Shown here one piece after another: positions 38,401 through 43,295 of a stretch of DNA of 64,000 bases. Position 1 is the stretch's first letter. Every line of letters starts with the position of its first letter. The position numbers and the translations under genes were made by a program. The notes under the pieces were generated by a model that was given only the letters and a program-made list of their open reading frames with translations, did not search any database and was not told the DNA's origin. Origin of the DNA: an uncultured Oscillospiraceae bacterium (lineage in GTDB: Bacteria > Bacillota > Clostridia > Oscillospirales > Ruminococcaceae); NCBI GenBank assembly GCA_934462925.1, contig CAKSIT010000012.1:1-64000 (forward strand), written 5' to 3'.

Positions 38401-38671
38401 GCTTGGGAAGCCGTTCCCTATGGAACAGGAACTTTCCGAAAAGAGCGCAAGACTTACCGAGCTTGAGCTGCTGCTGAAAATCGACGATAACAGCGAACAC
38501 GATGAACATGATTCGGGTGAACACGATGTCGAATCCGAAGTGGCCGAAAAGCCGGGCATAAATGCGAAGCCCTCTGTGATAAAGCAGATTTCAGCAATTA
38601 AAGCGGAACAAATTCCGCAAAGTGCTGCAAATCCTGCGCAGAAAAAACTTGAAATATCCGTTGACAAATAA
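29477..38671 (+). CDS. Giant tagged DNA methylase/SNF2-like helicase (3064 aa)
   Basis: This is the very large methylase-helicase of ICEs and phages. The N-terminal 250 residues form a conserved helical domain and 250-390 is a low-complexity linker that overlaps tnpV. Repeated small domains follow. Near 1545 an N6-adenine methylase begins (NVLEPAMGVGNFFG) with motif IV NVPF near 1613. Helicase motifs come next: Walker A HQVGAGKTFEM (about 2230), DEAH in LYVDEAHSFKN (about 2394), FATGTPVSNSMTELY and REGRIIRQGN. The end has the tag KPSVIKQISAIKAEQ. A role in protecting or remodelling DNA in the recipient is inferred. A palindrome copy lies in frame at 33475-33489. Confidence 0.9.
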   Translation: MTKLEQYYKLSREKSQLLWQDKDYYLSFLRTAGQLYKYEFHDQLLIHAQNPAATACAEYDFWNDESKMNRYIKRGSKGIALIDQSGAHHRLRYVYDVSQTGRRDERSKDPYLWEVNENNRQTVIDVLGSTAEHLDTAIMEKAHELAEDYADYYSNALTNSDVSDNTFLEELDELNTRTDFSELLENSLAYVLLSRCGYEPDLYFDEYDFAKLYEFNSIGAMSVLGTAVSDITETALRSIERVIKAERSIENERSITQNNNRERNQLHSGRENADISSRPVPAGRTGTADRQIRSNAAELSSGEPQSDVSGNVPVGNAVSSLDGDRGNSAETAEHNAPRNEEVGRSDGGAESRRPNEVGGFDEQHTAVSGRDNHERADIQQLNSEQAVPNGAAFTVSEDTVLGIINHYDEMNVMKQETLEFFLDHDDNDRRAEFVKAAYGHRAVEFELDGKPVGYKKLGDGLEIWENTAENSVILSWDTVQELTASLIDRHEFIEAPEYIDLEPDIETADVQTEPKQLSLFGDMDELDVSETAMPTRTAAAAVTYDMIDDFLRTGSKKNKSLERIVAEFQKEKSVPDRADFLRREFGTNGNGLNHVSADGTEEAKVSVWHNDNGITVGIGDRAVNGTSVSVSWAQAAERISELLQNGDYCSQDVIDRAFPNEIKELSEKLWYLRGDIEGEYFIPKDFFTGGFETSTQKIAEALRGEKPVQEFIDGMTDLIERTKADSSVLRFHIHNLPAILQSLKDLQLNRTDYTAKDGFSFSPSVFITEDEKDFALCHSTFMTKSDISDYFAQPHTDKEKANFLKDKYGIGGGSVDGGFINYDYKGLVYLKGSFEKGIRAAINWNEAVRRITRLIDEGKYITRDEIDRQIAYAKKVVADPENHFEADVEFSERFLRSHGAMPQKTVTITCNWSESSAFEDGKEYTVAEFDRIMAQADKEKQDGRRAGLEKYGSDEAWREQDIDGYYNYLGYDKTSFTVNLPNGDSITERQDIGDGFGGVIDYFHAFDSLQQYAPLLEIQRGLDNAISARDELEQTHRETEREREMPDRTPALAEIDGDRAVGMMTYADFKVYTEDNELITDTSYIIDHGEQSFWAAAEDVEVFAKREEIALKMDDISSAYEFTPQEYGEPYHLDLMRFAQTEYDWDSFNSNRNVYENVMAALDESNFEVLQVYLNEVMNVEGDTEFADMASEVKELLAEYKEKYSALTEKEQVTAAEEKTYSEITRDMYRMDNVDVFVIPNKGSIAKVEIEATDELLARLADHGLVPLPNTDNIRILFNTDGENWNKIALPDKWGNMYNNIDIADILTPSELSTAYEVARLVISGEYLEQTENSPLANEEPHIEDRQYQLQVGDKIEFDDGLFEVTEIADSVDDVKYQLRDLNSIYPIFRVVYETELYEKGFSLAVEKPLPEPVRSAPNIANVPEISAEKHDFVITDDNLGVGGAKTKFKNNAAAIRLLNELESENRLATPEEQEVLSKYVGWGGLPQAFDENNDSWAAEFMELYTLLSSEEYESARASTLNAHYTSPTVINAIYEGLSNMGFKGGNVLEPAMGVGNFFGVMPEGMRSSKLYGVELDEISGRIAKQLYQTAKIQVTGFEKTAYPDNFFDVAIGNVPFGQYKLSEKRYDKLNLPIHDHFFAKSLDKVRAGGVVAFVTSKGTLDKANPQFRRYLAQRAELVGAIRLPNTAFKDNAGTEVTSDIIFLQKRDKMVDIEPDWVQLGATADGVPVNKYFEQHPEMVLGEMKQGVEFSLYGNAEETACVPMDGADLKEQLKAAIKNIQGVIPELEVPDLEEGQAAESIPADPNVQNYSYAVVDDNIYYRENSLMFLQTLPKATSDRIKGMCELRDCVRTLIDYQLNEYSDFEIREQQARLNSLYEDFSGKYGLINSPTNEKAFRDDNSYHLLSSLEILDEDGKLQRKADMFTKRTIKQRTQVTSVDTASEALTVSIGEKAAVDMPFMQQLTGKTEEQLYNDLKGAIFLNPMYTDESSSVPKYLPADEYLSGNVREKLSIADMKAFIHPEYAINVEALTAVQPKPLQAHEIDVRLGATWVEPTYIKQFMFELLHTPLYSRRDIDVEFSKFTSEWHIKGKSEDRNNVMVDMTYGTPRKNAYSIFEDTLNLRDVRVYDRVENPDGTFKSVLNQKETTLAQQKQEAIKSAFKDWIFKDPERRETLVKLYNEKFNSTRPREYDGSHLTFSGMSPEIALREHQVNAIAHTIYGGNTLLAHQVGAGKTFEMVASAMESKRLGLCNKSMFVVPNHLTEQMGAEFLRLYPAANILVATKKDFEAKNRKRLCAKIATGDYDAVIIGHSQLEKIPISPEREERMIKNQINEIAEGIKELKSSGSRNADNFSVKQLEKTKKSLEARLKKLIESPKRDNVVTFEQLGIDKLYVDEAHSFKNLFLYTKMRNVAGIQQTEAQKSSDLYMKCQYLDEITGGKGVVFATGTPVSNSMTELYTMMRYLQSDTLSRLGMQNFDSWASNFGEAVTAIELAPEGTGYRAKTRFSKFFNLPELMNIFKEAADIKTADMLNLPVPEAKFHNIVVQPTDMQREMVSALSERAKLIHNKAVMPEEDNMLKVTNDGRKIGLDQRLIDPLLPDDPCSKVNTCINNVFDIYTEHSDKKSAQLIFCDFSTPKNDGSFNLYDDIRNKLVAKGVPKNEIAFIHEADTEVKKKELFAKVRSGQVRVLLGSTAKCGAGTNIQDKLIALHHLDCPWRPSDLEQREGRIIRQGNENPSVDVYRYVTEATFDAYLYQTIENKQRFISQIMTSKSPVRSMEDVDEATLSYAEVKALCAGNPLIKEKMDLDVEVTKLKVAKSNHTAQQYSLEDRVLKTLPQSISRVEQRIDGLRSDCEHFKAQPIVVEGISPMTVCNAIYTDKEAAGQAILKACKNVKANADYDLGTYKGFSMTLSYDSFAQEYHLDLQREATHRLSLSTSALGNITRIDNALAGIENRLNQSIEQLAGLKEQLETAKGELGKPFPMEQELSEKSARLTELELLLKIDDNSEHDEHDSGEHDVESEVAEKPGINAKPSVIKQISAIKAEQIPQSAANPAQKKLEISVDK
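30228..30620 (+). CDS. tnpV: TnpV-family protein nested in the giant gene
   Basis: A 130-residue ORF starts at ATG 30228 after GAAAGGAGCATTGAAA, inside the methylase-helicase gene but in another frame. The sequence (SYTLDERTQTYLPDLFLPEEQEQPIGRYG with YLRENRSPMYQAMCLSGTLYPHL) matches the TnpV family of transposon-encoded proteins. The overlapped stretch of the giant protein is low-complexity linker (residues about 250-390), so the host frame tolerates the overlap. TnpV function is unknown. The match is strong enough that this is not a shadow frame. Confidence 0.85.
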   Translation: MNEALPKTITENGISYTLDERTQTYLPDLFLPEEQEQPIGRYGQMRLNYLRENRSPMYQAMCLSGTLYPHLMEIEETAQKRLNTMLPEMKKSAGATEELKAADQMKWVGLMNSIQQSADEIIMNELIFNN

Positions 38672-38689
38672 TGTAATCTATAATATAAT
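38661..38689 (+). promoter_or_regulatory. Consensus promoter overlapping gene end
   Basis: TTGACA (38661-38666) and TATAAT (38684-38689) with a 17-base spacer form a full consensus promoter. The -35 box is within the last codons of the giant gene. TCATA...TATGA at 38690-38706 resembles a half-conserved form of the element operator. Confidence 0.8.
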
Positions 38690-38695
38690 TCATAG

Positions 38696-38776
38696 TGTCA
38701 TTATGATATGATGTTTCTAGGATTTCCTCACAAAATCTCCCTCTTGGAGCGTTGCTTCAGGAGGGAGATTTTTTTG
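38696..38776 (+). ncRNA. Putative small RNA of about 80 nt
   Basis: A transcript from the 38661 promoter would begin near 38696. It would end at the hairpin AAATCTCCCTC (38733-38743) / GAGGGAGATTT (38761-38771) followed by TTTT. No start codon with a ribosome binding site lies within it. It could be a free small RNA or an attenuator ahead of the toxin-antitoxin pair; the second promoter at 38826 favours the former. Confidence 0.55.
38733..38775 (+). terminator. Rho-independent terminator of the small RNA
   Basis: An 11-base perfect stem (AAATCTCCCTC / GAGGGAGATTT) with a 17-base loop runs into a T run. Confidence 0.85.
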
Positions 38777-38825
38777 TTGGCTGACAAACTACTCTGTTTT
38801 TTTACAGGAAAATAGTGAAAAGGTA

Positions 38826-38854
38826 TTGTAAATTTAATCGAAAAGGAGTATAAT
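38826..38854 (+). promoter_or_regulatory. Promoter of the AbiE-like pair
   Basis: TTGTAA (38826-38831), 17 bases, TATAAT (38849-38854), 45 bases before the start codon at 38900. Confidence 0.65.
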
Positions 38855-38899
38855 ATAATGTAAAGAATGCTATTGTTTTTTATTGATAGGAGGGGTATT

Positions 38900-39337
38900 A
38901 TGCGCACAAAGACGAGTGATGAGTATATTTCTAATCGGGCATGGCTTCGAGATGTAGTAGCAGGTCAGCCGATGATTCTTCGTGGCGTGTCTGCATTAGA
39001 GTACCTTGAATATATTGACGGCTACTTTGGAGAAGATGAAATATATGTATATGCGGAAAATGAAGGCACATATGAAAACATACATTATAAAATAATTGAC
39101 AATGCAGCACATATTGAGTACAAGAAACTTGGAAACGTTCTTTGTTCGACTTTTAACCAAGCTATAAACGATACACTAAACGACCAGTTCTCAGATGACC
39201 AAGTTATTTGTGAAGCGTTAAGCAACTACTTTTATTCCAACAACGAAAGTTTTGATGAACTGCTGATAAGCAAGGATAATTTTGAGCGGTTCAACACCCT
39301 AGTTACTTCGGCAGTTTCGTTTTACAGTGGAGGGTAA
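38900..39337 (+). CDS. Putative antitoxin partner of AbiEii-like toxin
   Basis: ATG at 38900 follows GATAGGAGGGGTATT; an earlier in-frame codon at 38867 lacks a site. The 145-residue product (MRTKTSDEYISNRAWLRDVVAGQPMILRGVSALEYLEYIDGY...) resembles, in size, order and the IxRGxSALEYL motif, the first protein of nucleotidyltransferase toxin pairs (type IV AbiE-like). It lies one base ahead of the toxin gene. The classical AbiEi winged-helix domain is not obvious, so the family is inferred from context. Confidence 0.65.
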   Translation: MRTKTSDEYISNRAWLRDVVAGQPMILRGVSALEYLEYIDGYFGEDEIYVYAENEGTYENIHYKIIDNAAHIEYKKLGNVLCSTFNQAINDTLNDQFSDDQVICEALSNYFYSNNESFDELLISKDNFERFNTLVTSAVSFYSGG

Positions 39338-39338
39338 A

Positions 39339-40241
39339 ATGACAGAAAAAGAAAAGTTGATGTATGATATTATTTCCAAAATTTCCGACATGGACGTCCC
39401 CATTGTATTCAAAGGAGCTTTAATTACCAAACTGATACTGGACGAACATGGCTACAAGGAAATTCAAAGAATGACTAAAGATATAGATGCTAACTGGATA
39501 GGTTCCCCGCCATCTATGTCGTATTTAAGAAATACCATTAGTGAAGCCCTCGGTGAATTAAATGAGAAATTCGATGTTGAAGAAAGCAGAGAATATGGAC
39601 AAGGCAGGTCAGCAGGTCTTGCCATTCGTGATAAGTTGACAGGCGATAAAGTTATTTCTATGGATATTGACATCAAGTCATCATCTGGAGCAAGAGCATA
39701 TTATTATGGCGAAGCTAGTATTAAAGGCGTTTTAGCAAATGATATTCTTGCAGATAAAATCAGTACTATGTCAAGTGATGCTGTATTTAAGCACCGTGCA
39801 AAAGACATGGTTGACGTGTATGCTTTAACGCATTGTGTTAAAGTAGATGTAAAATAGATTTTTGATACCTGCGCTAGAACAGGCAGAAATATTCAATCGT
39901 TTGATAGCTTTTTCAATAGAAAAGCTGATGTTGAACACGCATACAACAAGTTGAAAGGAATAGAGGGAAAACCGCCATTTGCCACGGTTTACAGCTATTT
40001 GAGTAATTTTGTAGTTCCTTTCGCCAAAAGAGAGATTAAATCATGTATATGGAATCCGCAAAAGAAAAGTTGGGATTCTGATGAACCCCAACGGATACGT
40101 TTACAGGATAATTCTGTTCCACAGGAAAAACGCTCCTCTGTTCTGGCAGACCTAAAGACCATAAAGGCAGAACAGGCGCAGGACAAGCCCGACCGCTCTC
40201 ATCAGCGCAGCAAGACCAAATCGAATAACATAGAATTGTAA
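39339..40241 (+). pseudogene. AbiEii-like nucleotidyltransferase, split by in-frame TAG
   Basis: ATG at 39339 follows GTGGAGGGTAAA. Residues 20-50 carry the nucleotidyltransferase signature (VPIVFKGALITKLIL ... RMTKDID), with a later acidic site (VISMDIDIKSSS). The family is the AbiEii toxin. The frame meets TAG at 39855-39857 after 172 codons. It then stays open for 127 more codons in the same frame (IFDTCARTGRNIQSFDSFFNR...) to 40241, ending in the element tag SSVLADLKTIKAEQ. One base change (from CAG or GAG) would join the two. It is either a truncated toxin that lost its tag, or an amber codon that is sometimes read through. TAG serves as a normal stop elsewhere in the window. Confidence 0.7.
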
Positions 40242-40269
40242 ACAGCCCTGCCAGTAAGCAAGGCTGTTT
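40240..40269. terminator. Bidirectional terminator between convergent genes
   Basis: AAACAGCC (40240-40247) pairs with GGCTGTTT (40262-40269). It overlaps the stop of the AbiEii-like frame and faces the minus-strand regulator gene. Confidence 0.65.
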
Positions 40270-40273
40270 CGCT

Positions 40274-40627
40274 TTATGTATCCACACAGAAATTACTCTT
40301 GACGTCGTTTTCCTTTACAATTTTATCGAGAAAGACCGCCAGAAGCTCTGGGGAAATGTCTATCGGAATTTCTGCTGTAAAACCATTGCCTTTGAGTTTA
40401 ATAACATTGAGCTGCGGTTCTTTCGGTTCTAACCCGCATAACCAGTCCATTGACACATCGTATTTTGTCGCTATGCTTATAAGTGCAGCGACAGTCGGCT
40501 GCATTCTATCAGTTTCGTATGCCGATAGAGTGGTCTGTGGTATATTCAGCTCCAAGCCGAACTTCTTCTGACTGCACCCTGCGTTCTTGCGTATTATTTG
40601 AATACGCTCTCCAAACTGTGTTTTCAT
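40274..40627 (-). CDS. XRE-family transcriptional regulator
   Basis: The first 65 residues are a Cro/CI-type helix-turn-helix (ERIQIIRKNAGCSQKKFGLELNIPQTTLSAYETDRMQP), followed by IATKYDVSMDWLCGL, a common XRE extension. A 45-residue C-terminal domain of unknown type follows. ATG at 40627 is preferred over a TTG three codons upstream. The upstream gene ends just before it, so they share a transcript. It is a candidate regulator of element gene expression. Confidence 0.88.
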   Translation of the reverse strand: MKTQFGERIQIIRKNAGCSQKKFGLELNIPQTTLSAYETDRMQPTVAALISIATKYDVSMDWLCGLEPKEPQLNVIKLKGNGFTAEIPIDISPELLAVFLDKIVKENDVKSNFCVDT

Positions 40628-40628
40628 A

Positions 40629-41195
40629 TTAGTCAATCAAGCCTTCTGCGTCGTAAATTGATACGGCTTCCTGACAGGTTTTAACCTCACACATGGTTAC
40701 TATACCGTCCTTCATAATGTCTTTCGTAGGCTGTGCAAACATCCTGTCGTAGTAGCAGAAGAAACCTATACATCTTATGTTAACGTCCTTTTTGTGCCAA
40801 CAACAATCATCTAAATCATCTTTGTTTACAAAATTTGCAATGAGCAGTTCTTTGTCCCAATAAGGGATTTCGTAAAGATAAGTGTTTTCTATAGGAAAAC
40901 CGTCCACAATCGCTTTCCTAATTACCGAAAGCAGACATTTCATTACCTGTAAATTATAGTCGGCGTACATATCCCACAATGAACAAGTGTCCACTTTAAT
41001 AGTTTTATTATTATCTTCATTATCCGCGCGATACGGGTCGTGATGAATTTTTTTGGCTATTTCAACTGCTTTGCGGTCAAGTTTATTTTTCTTTCGGAAA
41101 ACTCTCATTTTCTTTTTTTGCAATTGTTTTGCACTAACTATGCCCCAATATTTTTTTTGGAGTTTCTTTGTTTTACGTTTATTTCTTCTGCTCAT
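40629..41195 (-). CDS. Hypothetical ICE protein (188 aa)
   Basis: ATG at 41195 follows AAGGAGAACCAGACCTG. The first 55 residues are extremely basic (RRNKRKTKKLQKKYWG...), the rest a mixed domain with Cys residues (DDCCWHKKDVNIRCIGFFCYY). No family is recognised. It is translated with the XRE gene. Upstream lies an (AAGC)n simple repeat (41244-41262). Confidence 0.6.
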   Translation of the reverse strand: MSRRNKRKTKKLQKKYWGIVSAKQLQKKKMRVFRKKNKLDRKAVEIAKKIHHDPYRADNEDNNKTIKVDTCSLWDMYADYNLQVMKCLLSVIRKAIVDGFPIENTYLYEIPYWDKELLIANFVNKDDLDDCCWHKKDVNIRCIGFFCYYDRMFAQPTKDIMKDGIVTMCEVKTCQEAVSIYDAEGLID

Positions 41196-41243
41196 CAGGT
41201 CTGGTTCTCCTTATCATATTAGACAATAATTGATACAGCTGCT

Positions 41244-41262
41244 AGCAAGCAAGCAAGCAAGG
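41244..41262 (+). repeat. AAGC tetranucleotide repeat
   Basis: Four to five AAGC units (GCAAGCAAGCAAGCAAGG) lie in the gap between the 188-aa gene and the next upstream gene. The unit number could slip. The repeat also forms part of a weak hairpin with AACAGCC. Confidence 0.5.
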
Positions 41263-41275
41263 CTGTTTTGGTTGT

Positions 41276-41509
41276 TCAGACCAAATCGGGAGCTGCCGAA
41301 TAAAGCTGACAGCCAGCGGTAATTGTGCATTTTGACAACACAATGATTTTAGCAATATTCATATCAATTTCAGGATTGTTGCTATCTGCGTATATTTTGG
41401 CGTTTTTCTTTTCTCTCGATAATAAAATGTTGTTTCCGTCAAAACCACAAAAGTAACTGCCGTCATTGAGTGTTCTTATAACACATCTTGTATCAGTTTT
41501 GTTTTCCAT
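41276..41509 (-). CDS. Hypothetical small protein (77 aa)
   Basis: ATG at 41509 follows GGAGGTATGGT. The product (MENKTDTRCVIRTLNDGSYFCGFDGNNILLSREKKNAKIY...) is a beta-rich domain. No family is recognised. It directly follows ssb in the operon. Confidence 0.6.
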   Translation of the reverse strand: MENKTDTRCVIRTLNDGSYFCGFDGNNILLSREKKNAKIYADSNNPEIDMNIAKIIVLSKCTITAGCQLYSAAPDLV

Positions 41510-41525
41510 ACCATACCTCCATACA

Positions 41526-41975
41526 TCAGAACGGGTAATCATCGTCGTCTGCACTCATTCTGTTAAGGTCATTAACGAGGTCGGCATAATTCTCAGACTC
41601 GGCGAGAGAGGAGTGAGGAGCTTCTGTGTTTTCTGAATCAGTGCTGTCCTTATCAGTAGTCTTGTTTCCAGTAAAGTAAATGTGTTCGGCAGCGATTTCT
41701 GTCGCTATACGCTGATTCCCTTTCTTATCCGTGTATTTCCTTGTGCGGAGCTTTCCGTCAAGTGCAGCGAGCTGTCCTTTTTGGAAGTGGGTTGAAATGA
41801 ACTCCGCAAATTTGTTCCACGCAATGACATTGAAGAAGTCTGTTGCGTATTCACCGTTCTCGTCCTTAAAGTCACGAGAAACTGCAAGAGTAAAGCGGCA
41901 TACGGTGTAGTTTTCACCTGTGAATACTTCGGGGTCTGCCACAAAACGCCCCATAAGCTGTACATTATTAAGCAT
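41526..41975 (-). CDS. ssb: Single-stranded DNA-binding protein
   Basis: The 149-residue protein has the complete OB fold (LMGRFVADPEVFTGENYTVCRFTLAVSRDF ... FFNVIAWNKFAEFISTHFQKGQLAALDGKLRTRKY) and the acidic C-terminal tip DDDDYPF that binds partner proteins. Its start follows CAGAAAGGACATTAT. ICE-borne SSB coats transferred or replicating single strands. A palindrome copy lies at 42022-42040, upstream of it, after array A. Confidence 0.95.
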   Translation of the reverse strand: MLNNVQLMGRFVADPEVFTGENYTVCRFTLAVSRDFKDENGEYATDFFNVIAWNKFAEFISTHFQKGQLAALDGKLRTRKYTDKKGNQRIATEIAAEHIYFTGNKTTDKDSTDSENTEAPHSSLAESENYADLVNDLNRMSADDDDYPF

Positions 41976-42066
41976 ATAATGTCCTTTCTGACGGTTAAAG
42001 GCTTGCCCGTCTGCCTTATTTAATTCGCCATTGGCGAATTATTTCAATGTCTAAATCAAGGTAAAC
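41976..42066 (-). repeat. Duplicated upstream cassette, copy 1
   Basis: The stretch between the ssb start and array A contains GTCCTTTCTGACGGTTAAAGG, the segment GGCTTGCCCGTCTGCC, a palindrome copy and ATTTCAATRTCTAAATCAAG. It is almost identical to 42938-43025 upstream of the 177-residue gene. The two gene-plus-array units therefore arose by duplication or cassette exchange. Confidence 0.75.
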
Positions 42067-42087
42067 CGCAATGTTCCAATAATCGCA

Positions 42088-42256
42088 GTTTTCATTCTGT
42101 GCAAAACTGTAGAGGTCTAAAACTGATTGGATTTTTTCTATTGCTGGACTCTGTGCTTTCGTCATGTGCAAAACTGTAGAGGTCTAAAACATAGTTTAAA
42201 TCAATCCTTTCTGTCAGCTCGCTTTCGTCATGTGCAAAACTGTAGAGTTCTAAAAC
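42088..42256 (-). CRISPR. Mini CRISPR array A (3 repeats, 2 spacers)
   Basis: Three 36-nt repeats lie at 42221-42256 (leader-proximal), 42155-42190, and 42088-42123 (degenerate at its distal end). Spacers are 42191-42220 (A1, 30 nt) and 42124-42154 (A2, 31 nt). Read on the minus strand a repeat starts GTTTTAGACCTCTACAG and ends CACATGACGAAAGC next to the spacer; the leader-proximal copy has GTTTTAGAAC instead of GTTTTAGACC. Spacer A1 reads AGAAAGGATTGATTTAAAC then TAT, like a ribosome binding site and start region. The array lies between the 177-residue gene and ssb. Confidence 0.88.
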
Positions 42257-42390
42257 CCCAAACCACATAACAACACATAACGTCCGTGCGGATTTTCATG
42301 CACGGAGCTTATACCTTCCCGTGAGTAAAGCCTACGTCGCAAGCGACGGTTTACGGCTACTATCACGGTCTTAGGCTGCAAAGTCAGCCC
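42257..42390 (-). ncRNA. tracr-like leader element, copy A
   Basis: A 134-nt block, almost identical to the blocks at 43144-43276 and 44835-44968, is contiguous with the first repeat. On the minus strand it predicts GGCTG/GCAGCC at the 5' end, a nested stem (CCGTGA ... TCACGG around AGCC ... GGCT around CGTCGC-TT-GCGACG), and a hairpin CCGTGC ... GCACGG. CGTTATGTGT follows and can pair with the repeat segment near CACATGACG. It looks like a tracrRNA or scaffold fused in cis to the guides. In this copy the block is followed by ACTATCAC rather than ACTGTCAC. Confidence 0.72.
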
Positions 42391-42403
42391 TTATATACGG
42401 TTA

Positions 42404-42937
42404 TTACAGTTCTACTGAGTGGGATTTCTTGACTGCCGGTTCGCTCTGGGTTCGGGACTGTTCCGATTTAATATTGTTCAGCTCTGAAAGAACAGATTTT
42501 CTTTCGTTTATTTCTTCTTTGGGGGGCATTTTTTCAAGTGCAATCTTGTTTTCCTGCACGTCTACGTCAATATCTCCTATTAACGTAAAATATGAAAGTC
42601 CAAAACTTTTCGGGTGTACATCTCCGTTAATGGTGTCGCTTTCGTAATTCTCTATTTCTTCGATTTCTTCGATGGTTTTCTTTTCGTACTGTTCAATGGG
42701 TTCGCCGAAATCGCCGTTCAGAAAATCAACCTCATCAAAAGAAGTGTCGCTGTTCTGAATACGCAGTTTTTCAACAATGTCGTTAAACGTTTCTCCATGG
42801 AGGTCGCCATAGAGGTTGACATCACCCCAACAACCAGAGGGAGCAGTATCAGGCGCATACCACTTATCGCCGAAATTAAGCAAAATGTGGCGTGTTCCCT
42901 CGACTTCCTGAATGTACATTTTAGCTTTGTTGTCCAT
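42404..42937 (-). CDS. Tagged acidic protein between arrays A and B (177 aa)
   Basis: ATG at 42937 follows AAAGGACGTAAC. The product (MDNKAKMYIQEVEGTRHILLNFGDKWYAPDTAPSGCWGDV...) has a small beta-rich N-terminal domain and a very acidic middle (EKKTIEEIEEIENYESDTINGD), and ends with the tag KSVLSELNNIKSEQ. No family is recognised. Placement between two guide arrays and the tag suggest a protein sent to the recipient, perhaps a DNA-mimic type inhibitor, but this is inference. Confidence 0.65.
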   Translation of the reverse strand: MDNKAKMYIQEVEGTRHILLNFGDKWYAPDTAPSGCWGDVNLYGDLHGETFNDIVEKLRIQNSDTSFDEVDFLNGDFGEPIEQYEKKTIEEIEEIENYESDTINGDVHPKSFGLSYFTLIGDIDVDVQENKIALEKMPPKEEINERKSVLSELNNIKSEQSRTQSEPAVKKSHSVEL

Positions 42938-43025
42938 GTTACGTCCTTTCTGACGGTTAAAGGCTTGCCCGTCTGCCCTATTTAATTCGCCATTGGCGAA
43001 TTATTTCAATATCTAAATCAAGGTA
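42938..43025 (-). repeat. Duplicated upstream cassette, copy 2
   Basis: Near-identical to 41976-42066 (see that entry), lying between the 177-residue gene and array B, with a palindrome copy at 42984-43002. Confidence 0.75.
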
Positions 43026-43042
43026 AGCATACCTGCTTCATC

Positions 43043-43143
43043 GCTTTCGTCATGTGTAAAACTGTAGAGGTCTAAAACTTCTGCTCTTTGCACAAATTGG
43101 AGGGACAGCTTTCGTCATGTGTAAAAACATAGAGTTCTAAAAC
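43043..43143 (-). CRISPR. Mini CRISPR array B (2 repeats, 1 spacer)
   Basis: Repeats lie at 43108-43143 (leader-proximal, GTTTTAGAAC form) and 43043-43078. Spacer B1 is 43079-43107 (29 nt). A further guide could be read from the sequence after the second repeat, without a closing repeat. On the plus strand spacer B1 contains AAATTGGAGGGACA, a strong ribosome-binding-site-like stretch. The array lies between the Cas12f-like gene and the 177-residue gene. Confidence 0.88.
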
Positions 43144-43276
43144 TCAAACCACATAACAACACATAACGTCCGTGCGGATTTTCATGCACGGAGCTTATAC
43201 CTTCCCGTGAGTAAAGCCTACGTCGCAAGCGACGGTTTACGGCTACTGTCACGGTCTTAGGCTGCAAAGTCAGCCC
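43144..43276 (-). ncRNA. tracr-like leader element, copy B
   Basis: A 133-nt copy of the structured block, one base shorter next to the repeat. It begins a few bases downstream of the stop of the Cas12f-like gene, with a decayed palindrome copy (43280-43296) between. Confidence 0.72.
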
Positions 43277-43295
43277 GTTATTCGCCATTAGCAAA

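Noticed and set aside
39855..39857. TAG reassigned to an amino acid in this genome
   Set aside because: Several well-formed genes here end at TAG (for example at 16484, 26373 and 55027) and would read into other frames if it were a sense codon.
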